NCBI GenBank assembly: GCA_037954325.1 | Contig: JBBMNZ010000003.1 | Coordinates: 19,828,392-19,892,391 of the forward strand | Reading direction: 5' to 3' | Source of the DNA: Fistularia commersonii | Lineage: Eukaryota > Chordata > Actinopteri > Syngnathiformes > Fistulariidae | DNA: 64,000 nt | In this document: one piece after another, positions 49,087-59,025 of the stretch | Numbering within the stretch: position 1 is the first letter of the stretch | Layout: each line of letters starts with the position of its first letter | Program-made: the position numbers and the translations under genes | Notes under the pieces: model-generated | The model's database searches: none | Seen by the model: only the letters and a program-made list of their open reading frames with translations | Told to the model about the DNA's origin: nothing

Positions 49087-49959
49087 TACTGCATTTTCAC
49101 GACTATAAGGCGCACATAAAAGTCTTAGATATTTTTCCATATGTGTGGCCCGCCCTATAGTGCAGTGCGCCCTGTGTGCGTAGTAGAGAGCACCATAAGA
49201 ACGTTATAGGGGGAAATGTGGGCGTTGATTGTATATAAAAGAATGTGCGTTATGCAGAACATTGTTGTTTTAACAACCCCGAAAACATCGCAGACAAACA
49301 CATCCAGCCCAGCCACATCACCAACATGGATAAGGTGCCGCTCATCTTTGACATCCCAGTGAGTCACACTGTGGAGAAGAAAGGGACCAGCACGGTAGTG
49401 ATATGCGCAACTGGGTACGAAAAGTCTTCTTGGAGACCACAGTTTCACTAAGAGTGGAAGGCAGCACCGGGCGAGTTACGGCACTATTTGCAAATGGATT
49501 GTAGATGCTTGGGCTAACGTGTCTGCTGGCACTGTCGTTCAAACTCTCACAAAAGAGAGTTTCCGAGGAGCCACACGGCACGGAAAGTGAAGAAAGTGAA
49601 CCTGGCATGTTTGATGGAGATTTAGCGCAGCTGTTCAAATCAGAAACAGAGGATGAGGACTTCGATGGGTTTGATTGATCACGATTACTGAGAAAAAATG
49701 TGAATACCAAACTCAATTTTTCTCCCGCTCTATTTAAATACCCAAACTTGTATGCTTGTGTGTGTGTTGTTGTTGTAAGGCGGACGTAGTAGAGGACACC
49801 ATGAGAACGTTAAAGGGGGAAGTGTGGGCGTGGATTGAATATAAAACACGCGCCCTATAATCAGGTGCGCCTTATGTGTGTGTTAAATACAGTAATGGCA
49901 CACATAACTGAGACTGCGCCTCTTAGTGCGGTGCGCCTTATTGTCGTGAAAATACGGTA
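49087..49959 (+). mobile_element. pogo/Tigger-type transposon, catalytic half only
   Basis: The left terminus CTGCATTTTCACGAC (from 49089) and the right terminus (reverse complement CCGTATTTTCACGAC, to 49957) are flanked by TA. Both continue into AATAAGGCGCAC-type subterminal repeats. On the plus strand a frame reads NMDKVPLIFDIPV, VEKKGTSTVV and YEKSS, the start of the pogo-type DDE domain, with NMD holding the first catalytic aspartate. A deletion follows, then RASYGTICKWIVDAWANVSA, GTVVQTLTK, and an acidic tail DLAQLFKSETEDEDFDGFD. The middle of the domain, with the other catalytic acids, is gone. A 70-bp direct repeat lies inside (49180-49249 and 49785-49854). Confidence 0.82.
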
Positions 49960-51600
49960 GCCATTTCAGACTTTTACTGGCTTCTAAATATGTGTAAGGT
50001 CACTAAACAAACTAAATGAGACCAGTAAAGAGACTGATATAATTGTTCATCTCAACAGGCTATGTTCAAGAGTACAAACTTAATTTTGGTCTAAAATTAT
50101 GAGGGGCTGTTCTGAGTCAAGAATAATCAAAGCTGGGTTTCAAGTAGTGAGCCCTTGCCATTAACCTCAAGATTTGCTGGATATCAAGTGAGACCTCACA
50201 CTGCTCCTGTTAAGAACCTCACTGAGAAGACATTAAAAAGTTGACACATCATCTGACCTTTATAGACTCATGAAACATATTTCAAAACTCCAAACGATCT
50301 TGTAAAGGCTGATTACTTTAGGCAATACATAATTTTTTCAGACATTTCTCTGAAAATGTGGAAGTGAGGCACTAGGGAAACAGTTTGGTCCAGACTTAAT
50401 AATTGCAAAATTCCCGCATACTTTACAGGACTGCCTAATTGGGCTGCAAAGGTCCCATTGATATCTCACCTTGAGCACATTAAGAAAACAAAAATTCTGA
50501 TAGATTTAACCCAATGCAGACACCTGGAGATTTACAAGCTTACAGAGTCTCAGGACACAGTTCTTGTACTGAAACAAATATAAGATGCAGGACAAACACA
50601 CAACGGTCCAATAACAGCCACAAGATGGGCTGAAAGCATAAATACTGCTATAGCTGTAGATAAAGGGGTATTTTCTCTGATGGTTAAAAGCAATATAGAT
50701 TCACCCCGAAAAACACAGTGCAATACACACCCTCACCATAATAAAATCCCAGGGCCTCACTAGGCAATAGGAAACAGAACACATCTACTAGTGAATGTTA
50801 GACCCCTAGCTAAGAGTTTGAGGGAGAAGGAGGGGCACAGGTATTGGTTAGAAATAGAATCAAAATTCCCCCATGATGGATAGAGACAGGTTAATTTGGA
50901 AAATGGCACTCATCCAGAAAACAGAGGTAACATACAGTGATCCTGAATCTGCAAACAATTCAGTATCAGATTCATTTGAATTGAGGAGTTAGTGGGTATG
51001 TGGGGCAAATGTCAATCAAAACAAGATCCTTAGAAAAAGCAGGATATCATGGATCTCAGGAAAAGCAGTAATAAATAACTAGGCCATTCACCTCACCAAA
51101 GCCAAAATCCTGGAACAGTGTGCTCAGATACTTCAGACAACCATCAAATACAATTTGTGTATGTATTTGTTGCATAAGAGAACCCTTTTGTTTATTCCAC
51201 CGAGCTGAAGGTCTGTACCCCCATTAGGAACTGGTCACTACTAGATCCAGTCAGCTACAAATGATTATCATTCGCAGATCAGCCTATTTCTGCTGAATCA
51301 TCAGTTTTAGCCACCTATTCTCAGAATTTGCGACATTACCAAAGAGTTTGGTGGACCATCAAAGATGCCCCCCCTCCCCTAAAGCTCTCCTGAGGAACTA
51401 CACCACTTTTGGAGTCAGTGCCTGATGTAGACCGGGATATTACAGCGGTAGAAAAACAGGAAAAAATAAGAAATGATAGAATACCAAGCAGTACCCGGCA
51501 TACCATCAGTCTAGTTTTAGATCCCACCTCACTGCTGGAAAGTCTCAGGCACAAGAGGAAGTTGGGGTAAATCAGGAACAAGATGGTGTGATAGGTAATT
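49960..51600 (+). other. possible heavily decayed retroelement, 5' part
   Basis: A long stretch lacking low-complexity AT tracts and richer in purines on the plus strand. It precedes the gypsy-like integrase remnant at 51640. No domain could be assigned to this part itself. It may be the upstream part of the same decayed element. Confidence 0.3.
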
Positions 51601-51639
51601 TCCTGCAATACGAAGCCAATGACTATCTTCCATAGGGCC

Positions 51640-52010
51640 GTGCCTTGAAAGCAGAACTATCTGATGTCAGAATCTTGCAGAGACAGATGAGCAGACTGCA
51701 TTTCAATGAAGATGGAGGTCTCTACAGGAGAGCTAAAGCCAGAGATCAACCCTTTGCTTCTAAAAGAGCATCATGCACTGTGTTCAGGGAATTATGTAAG
51801 GAGGTAGGGTTAGAAAGAGTTTGGAAGTGATAAAACTTTAGTGCAACTGACCAGAATAGTTGCATAGAATAAAGTGATGCATGCCCATGAACAATTAAAA
51901 AGGAAATGACCAGACATTACGCAGGGCCACACTGTCCTCTGTTACTTCTACCTACTCATATGAGTTTGTTTCCATTGACTTGTTACACCACAATGTATGC
52001 AAATTTGGAT
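51640..52010 (+). pseudogene. decayed gypsy-type integrase N-terminal region
   Basis: The frame at 51645-51830 reads DVRILQRQMSRLHFNEDGG, LYRRAKARDQ, then TVFRELCKEVGLERVWK. This matches the 'xDGvLyRr....vfreLHeemGHlGvERv' region before and in the HHCC zinc domain of Ty3/gypsy integrases. The histidines expected in LHxxxGH are replaced (LCKEVG). Further on, about 51945-51990, TYSYEFVSIDLLH resembles the start of the integrase core ('P-x-ELVSIDFLHL'), with the D retained. Stops and shifts separate the two. No LTR was located. Confidence 0.45.
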
Positions 52011-53933
52011 ATAAATGCAGTTTAATGGAACGCTGAAAAAGGCAGATGGTAAAATACGGTTGTGCAAAGTATAGCCCGTAGTACTACAAAATACTCCAAC
52101 TATACACAGAAAGAAAGAGTAACAGCTGGGGAGCTATGAGTAGTACGTGACAAAATGCTAGTTAAAAATGAAAGAGGCATATTAGACTAAATTAACAGTT
52201 GCTCAGAGTGAAAACCGCAGAATAACTTAATCCTACTGTCTTGCATTAGATTTTCCACGATTAGGACATCGGTCAGACTGACAAAATTACTATATATTTA
52301 GTCACAAATTAACAATTCTCACATTCCTGTTTCAGAGATCCAACTAGAGAAGAGGAAAGGCAGTGGATGGATACACAGTAAAATAGTTACTGTACATCCA
52401 TGTGACAGTTTTCAGAACATAAAGGAGAAAGTAAGTGAATATGAAAGAGAAACAAATGACAAAGCACAGTAAAATCCCAGGAGGAGGCATTACTTGAATA
52501 CACACATGCAGAGAGAAGAAAAAAGTGTACTTGTGTAAGATGTCCAAAACAGGACAACCATAAAGGTGGGGTTAATCCCCCGACTCCTGAGACTGAGGCC
52601 TGAAAAACAACAGATGGAGGAACAACAGGCAGGAGACAGTTTGTCTATTCCACAAGACATGTCGGGAGAGGTGGGCCTCGAAAGGAAGACAGTGCAGAAT
52701 GGTTACAATTCACAACGTATAAACAAGGTAAAAACTGCTGGCCAACAACACGTTAGCCTGATCAGGGGTTATCGGGTCATAACCATTGCCACTGCACATC
52801 CAAACATGTCAGAGAACATTCAAGATTTATTGACATGTGATGTACAATGGAGACACCAGGTGTCCTGAAATGCAGACAACCTGCAACACACATCCTTGAC
52901 AGACTGATAAGAGGATTAACAGACTAACAATGTGAACAAAAAAACTTTTCTCCAATTTACAACTAAGGAACAAGTGTATTTTTGTCAAACAATGTCTCAA
53001 TCACAACATTGTTTTTCCTGTCCTGGTTTATTGCCTTGTTGATGTTTGATTTTAACAATATGAGCACAATAGGAACATTGACAAGAATAATGCAATTCTG
53101 CAAATTGTATGACAGGGATTCTATTAAACCAATGGTTTGTGTTTGGTATCCCAAAATAACGATTCAGAACATCTTTCCAAGTTGGAAACAATACCAGCTT
53201 AGAAACATTGGTAACCTATTTTTTTTTCTTGTTAAATCATAAGTTCTCCAAAGTTTTAAACATACCCATTGGCCGAAGTAGGAACTCTGGAAAAGTTGGA
53301 AAATATATAAATCAAATTCCAAAACCACAAAAGCCTTTGGAAATAAAATCAGTTTATTTTACCAAATGATCTGAATTATAATTATAAGGAAGTAAATTGA
53401 TAAACAACACAGAAAAATTAAAATGATTTAATCCAATTACATAACATAAAAACATACAGCTAACACATATAATAAAAGCATAAAAGTTAATTAGACAGCA
53501 GAATCTGATTAACAGTTGAATGCAGAATTTTTAAGTTAATTTAAACAATAAATAATTACCTTGCTAATGCTGAAAATTAAATCACAGGTAATGTGGGTGT
53601 CTATGAATTTGCCACAGAGGATGACAAAAATGTATTTTAAATCAAATTCAAAATAGTTGTATGTATATACAGTAAATTGTTTTGAAACATGACTGTAATG
53701 ATCCTGTCAGTAGTCAGACTACTTATTCATGTCCTCAAATGTATGTGATAGAACACCATCACAACAGAAAACCACACAATCTTTGAACTTAGAAAATACA
53801 TTTTATAATTCTATCAACAGGGAACAAAATATCATAATGAATGACTTAAAAGATATTAATAGATTAGGCCCCAACTAAGGGTGTCAGGGGACTAGCTATG
53901 AGCAAGACACTGAAGCTATTTGACTTTGGAAGA
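52011..53933. other. unannotated sequence, partly possible retroelement remnant
   Basis: About 52011-52870 continues the purine-rich character of the region before it and may be the tail of the decayed gypsy element. 52900-53933 is AT-rich with nothing recognised. Confidence 0.4.
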
Positions 53934-54007
53934 CAGTGGTGTCAAATGTTTTCAGACCAAGGATCGCACAGTAAAAACAACACCTCCAACATGTTTTGTT
54001 GGAGGTG
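53934..54007 (+). mobile_element. orphan hAT-like terminus with hairpin
   Basis: CAGTGGTGTCAAATGTTTTC then AGACCAAGGATCGCACAG resembles the left end of hAT elements ('CAGTGGTxTCAAACTTTTT...GACCAAGGA'). It is followed by a perfect 11-bp hairpin CACCTCCAACA/TGTTGGAGGTG with a 5-nt loop at 53981-54007. No right terminus was found. Confidence 0.35.
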
Positions 54008-57000
54008 ACCTTTAGTACATCAATGAGCAAGATGTCAGATGATTTTTGCTGTAACAAATAACAACCAGTCCGCAACAAAGAGACGACTATTGGGAAAAAT
54101 CCACAACTCCTTAAAGACTGTTGAAAAAAAAAAAGACAGGTACCAAGTTTTTCAGAAATATGCTGACTTTTTGGGCCAATACGACTAGATGTCCTGTCTG
54201 TGCTGTATTTGGCTTAGAACAACGAATTGCAGCCTTCGGGACCGACGTGCTTTTTCTGCACGAGTAATCAAGTATATATTTCAAAACCTCCGAAAGCTTT
54301 CCAGCACACGCAGTATTTGTGTATTCAGCACAATATGAAGTAATGATGTAAAATGCTGCAATTCCAGGGTAAACACACTGCCAGAAATATGGTCCTAAGC
54401 ACTGTGCACACTGGACACATTCCCTCACTTGCAAAATAAATTATCTGAACATGTACCTAATTGCAATAAACAGAGGCATGACCCAGGCAGGACATCTGTA
54501 CACAACTGATAGACTTTTGAATAGAATTTAACCTCAGTTTGAGAAACAAACATTCATGTGTGTCCTTTACATTCTGACAGGCCACGATGAAGTCATAATG
54601 GATATATCGGACAATTAGATGAAGAAAAGAGATCTTATATAAAGACAAAGTATAGCGGTTTACTATGTTGAAATAATCTAAACTTATGTTCAAGCTATTA
54701 TCTTTTTCTTTAACACAATAAAATAATCATCCCTTTTGCAATTTTAAGTTTCCTCGTGTGTATCCTCTTTGCTCATTAGTAGTAATTCAGCTGGTGTTTG
54801 CGAGTTTTTGGTAGTTTAGTAATTTAAGATATGTCAAAAAATCACCTGAACACCCTCCATACCAGTTCCACTCAGTCTGGCATTACTAAGCAGTTCTCTC
54901 AAGCATGACCTGGAAAAATTGTCATTTTAAAGGAATGTTGTCCAGCTCAGATTACTGTCTCACGTAGCACAGTAACACTTTTCTTCTGCCAAGAAGCTTA
55001 TAGACTGATCTTTTTTTCTTAATATAACATATAATAAGAATATGGTGACTAACTGATAATTGTCTTTAACTTGACAACCAACCAACTAGGAAGTCGCAGT
55101 GCTTGTGCTGCAGATGCTTGTTTTGATTACTATACCAGGGTGGGGCCATCTCAAATAAATAAATACAAATTTTTCCTTTCCACCCTTTGATTTAGTCTTG
55201 CCGGCCTAGCTCTGATGAACATGCCTGACAATGAGTCACGAGTTATCTTGGAGCTTTTTTGAACATTGCCAAGTTTAAAGCCTTTTTGCAGCTTTGGGAA
55301 AAAATAGATTGCATCTGCTCTTGAGAAAAACTAATATGCAAATGTACTCCATGTGCAAATGTATTGATGCAATTTCATGTTTGCTCTGAGGCCACAATGT
55401 TTTAGCTAAAAATTCCACTCTACTGTGGATTGAAAAAAACTATCTAGTAATTTAACAAACAACACATAATTTTTGAACCTAACACAGAAGGCCACTAAAT
55501 GTTAAGAGGACTAAAAATCCTAGGGAGCACAGATTTCACTGTTACCTTTTTGTTCTATATGACTCTCTTCCCCATTGTCCTTTACTCCATCTTCCCTCTG
55601 GGATGGTCTTTTCCTCCTGCTTCTGCTCTGATTACCTGCTTACCTGTTTCCTTGCAAACCTGCAGTATATCAGCCCTTGCCCTCCATGTTTGACTGATCT
55701 TGACTTACTAACAGCTGTAGCTTCGCCTCTGACTCACTGCCTGATAACCTTTGCTCTCCCTCTCTTTTTTGACTTGCCTTTTTGACTGCTCCCTGACCCG
55801 ACTTTTTGTTCAGCAATCCTCGACAGGAGGATTTATGAAAACTATCATTTGTATCCCATTCTTTTTATCTCTATCAAGTGAAGTTACTTGGAGCTTCAGC
55901 ATTGTTTTCATTCCTTCCATTCTCCACAAAAGGAGGAATGTGTTTAACCTGCTGTTGACCATACCTTTTTATATGCATGTAGTTTCATGAAACTTAGTAA
56001 ATACTGAGCAATTTTCATTTTACCACAAGAAACATTCTAAGTAGTATACACTACTCCTTTAACAAAATAGTATTCCCCCTAATAGCTATTTAATGTCATA
56101 ATTGCAGCCAATATAATCTAATCCCTCTTAGGAATATGCTGAATACCAAGGGCAGCCTTTACTGAGAAGGCAATACTGCATCCATCACTTTCTCCATCAT
56201 AATCCGTCCCCTTGCATGTTTGAGGTTAAAGTGGATTTAAACTCGAATAACATCCACTGCCATTCTCTCAATCTCTAGTCAGTGCATTGCCATTAGGGTA
56301 ATAGTCTTCAGCTCATACACACGCTAAAAAATGGATTTAGGATCCATTAGCTTATTAGGCGCAAAATGACATTATCTTCCCTCAATGTGAACTCCATAGC
56401 AGCCATTCAGAGTTAAATTATGCCAAAGCAACACCCCCTGATCTGTCAATCAATCCTCTTATCTGTCCCCCCCAACCCCCTACCCAAGGGATTGCAATCG
56501 CCCATTCAATCCGTGTTTTAAATGAGTGTAATTGCACTGGCTGATCCAGACAGTATGTTTGTCGAAGGATCAATCTAAATGAGGCAGAGATTGTGAAGTA
56601 TTTGAAATTCTTGAGTCAAGATAAAAGCTCTGGATAGGGCAAAGTGACTGTGGAGTATGTTTTTGCTTATATTGGACAATCAGTTTGAGCTAGTAACCTT
56701 AGACCCTGATGTTTTATGTAAAGTTTTATGTAATTTGCAACAATAAAAGAAGACAGATGAGAATTTGATCTTTACATCCGATCAATGAATGAACATTTGT
56801 TGACCAAAAGAAGGATGAGAATAACTATGATCAGTATAAAATAAATAACTGAACCAGGTATGGCGTGCATTTAATACATTTCATTGTCTTATTGATTACT
56901 ATAGATACCACTTGCTTATATGCTTCAACAGAAACTTCCAGTGTGGCCTTGGGAGGATGAATAAGGAATTAAATATTTTGTCTCTGAAGGGTTAGCTGTA

Positions 57001-57868
57001 CTCTAAATTGGAATCTCTCTTCTCATTGCTTCATTATCACTACCCTCTCTTTGTGTCTAGTTGCAGGCTAATTAAGAGGGGATGGCGAGAAGCAGAGAAC
57101 AAGACCCCACTGATGGAAATCAAATGAGAAGGAGAGGAATAGTAGAATAGAGGAATTATCGGTCGTCTGATGAACGCATACAGTGCCCTTGATAAATAGT
57201 GCCAGTGTATGCAATAAAATGAATGAGAAGTATGCAGGGAAGGGCTAAGGATTAGCCAGACTTTGTTCTTCCTATGAAAAAAAAGAAAAGAAACCCAAGT
57301 ATAGTAAACACCAGGAGTAAGTAGAATCATTATTTTACAAACATCTGCCATAATATGTGTCCCCTGCAAGCAAACCTAGGTGGCAGCTTCATACAATCTT
57401 CAGCTTCAGCTTGACACAATTAAGTCAGATATTGGCAGCAGTAGCTAACAACTGGTCACCTTGAAATATGAGTTTGCAGGTATTTTTTTTTGCTATCAAC
57501 CATCCAAAAATCAGCAGTCAAAAAACAAATAATTGTTCCATCATGTGTGACATCTTCAGGGCTGTAAGTAGTAATTGTTCATTAAGCCAGGCTTTATTTA
57601 ATTGTATTCCTCAATTATTAGTATTATAACAGAGAAAGTAATCTATGACTGGTAAATTGATGTTAAAGTGTTTGATGCTTTCCATGTTCAATGTAAGACT
57701 AGAGCAGAAAAAAGGGCAAAAAAGGAAATTAATTTGATCCATCATTGTTAACATTATTTTTTTCTATATCAACTCAAGGAGTCCAACAATAATTATACTG
57801 GTTTTCAAGTGTTACTTTTCATACAGCAAATCACGAGCTTACAATTCTGAGATCCCAGGGGAGTTTTA
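54008..57868. other. long unannotated stretch
   Basis: No gene recognised. 55530-55820 is C/T-rich and LTR-like in flavour, without paired ends. 56090-56610 is listed separately as a candidate regulatory element. Confidence 0.45.
56090..56610. promoter_or_regulatory. candidate conserved element with PBX/PREP site
   Basis: A 500-bp island of complex sequence. It contains CTGTCAATCA at 56443-56452, the exact reverse complement of the PBX-PREP/MEIS decamer TGATTGACAG, continuing into a second TCAATC. Homeodomain-like cores occur at TTAGCTTATTAG (about 56346) and AGTTAAATTATG (about 56411). No coding frame. Conservation and function are inference. Confidence 0.3.
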
Positions 57869-58721
57869 AAATCCATCCATCCATCCATCACTCCATTTTC
57901 TCCTGCTTATCCAGAGTCAGGTTGTGGGGACAGCAACCAGAGCAGTGAGGCCCAGACCTCCCTCTCCCCGACCACATGGCCCAGCTCCTCTGTGGGGGCA
58001 CCAAGGCGTTCTCAGGCCAGCTTGGGGACATAGTCTCTCCAGCGTGTCCTGGGTCTTCCCCGTGGTCTCCTCCCAGATGGACAAGCCCGGAATACGTCCC
58101 TCCTGGAGGTGTCCAGGAGGCATTCTGACTAGATGCCCAGGCCACCTCATCTGGCTCCTCTCAACGCGGAGGAGCTCAAGCTCAGCCCTGGATGACCGAA
58201 CTTCTCACCCTATGTCTGGGGGGAAATTAATTTCCCCCACAGATGATCTCTCAGCCTCGCACACCAACTCGGGCTCCTTCCCCACCAGAGAGGTAACATT
58301 CCACGACCCAAGAGATAGCTTCTGCAGCCGAAGGTCAGACCGCCAAAGTCCCCTGCTCCAGCTACCGCCCGGCTCACACTGCACCCAACCGCCTTGGCCC
58401 TTCCTGCGGGTGGTGAGCCCAGGGGGAGAGGGCCTGATTCCCATGGGTAAAGACCCGACCACCAGGCACTCATCACCAAGTCCCATCCCTAAGCCTGCCC
58501 CTGGGGGGGAGTAACCTGTGTCTGGGCTAGGGAAAACTGGGTCATATGATTGTCTTCTTCATGGGAGGTCTTCTGAGCCACACTTTATCTGGTCCTTCAC
58601 CTGGGGCCTGTTTGTCTTGGGTGACTCTTCCAGGGGTATAAAGCCCTCGACAACATAGCTTCCAGGATCACTGGGACACGCAAACCCCTCCACCATGTTA
58701 AGGTAGCAGCTCACGGAGGGG
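57869..58721 (-). mobile_element. APE-type LINE reduced to its two ends
   Basis: On the minus strand it starts at 58721 with CTCCGTGAGCTGCTACC and runs through a GC-rich leader to LGSWNVTSLVGKEPELVCEA at about 58310-58250, the start of an AP-endonuclease domain. It then jumps at about 58219-58238 to the very end of the reverse-transcriptase protein: RSQMRWPGHLVRMPPG, then PGHAGETMSPSWPENAL-like sequence. It finishes in the 3' GGATAAGCAGGAGAAAATGG and (GGAT)n tail at 57869. The endonuclease active site and the whole reverse transcriptase are deleted. I associate this sequence with an I/Nimb-like fish LINE from memory; clade uncertain. Confidence 0.75.
58219..58238. other. 20-bp perfect palindrome at deletion junction
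   Basis: GGGGGAAATTAATTTCCCCC is its own reverse complement. It lies exactly where the two LINE ends are joined. Confidence 0.9.
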
Positions 58722-58726
58722 TTTTT

Positions 58727-59025
58727 AACATTAATTCATTTTTTATCTACCCCGCCATATCAGTCAGGGACATGGGAGGCTAGAGCCTATCCCAGCTGCC
58801 ATTGGGCAAAAGGTAGGGATCACCGCGGACCCGTCGCCAGTCAGTTAGAGGGCCACATACAGGGACAAACGACCGTAGACCAACCTTTTTTCGGCTCTCA
58901 TTTAGAGAACCTGGGGGACACCCATGGACACTCGGGGAGAGCATGCAAACTTCGCACAGAAAGGAAACCTGTTGAACCAGGGACCTTCTTTCTGTTAGGC
59001 AGAAGCACAAACCACCGCACTGCTG
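58727..59025 (+). repeat. ubiquitous teleost interspersed repeat, copy 7
   Basis: Same order as the 40337 copy: GAGGCTAGAGCCTATCCCAG, ACCCGTCGCCAGTCAG, GAGGGCCACATACAGGGACA, GAGAGCATGCAAACTTCGCA and GAACCAGGGACCTTCTTTC. It directly abuts the LINE 5' end at 58721. Confidence 0.85.

Noticed and set aside
55530..55820. C/T-rich stretch resembling a gypsy LTR (CACTGCCTGATAACCTTTGC...)
   Set aside because: No paired LTR, TATA box or polypurine tract was found. Left as unannotated sequence.
57924..58514. A 196-codon proline/serine-rich open frame on the plus strand
   Set aside because: It runs antisense through GC-rich LINE sequence and crosses the internal-deletion junction. Composition explains its length.
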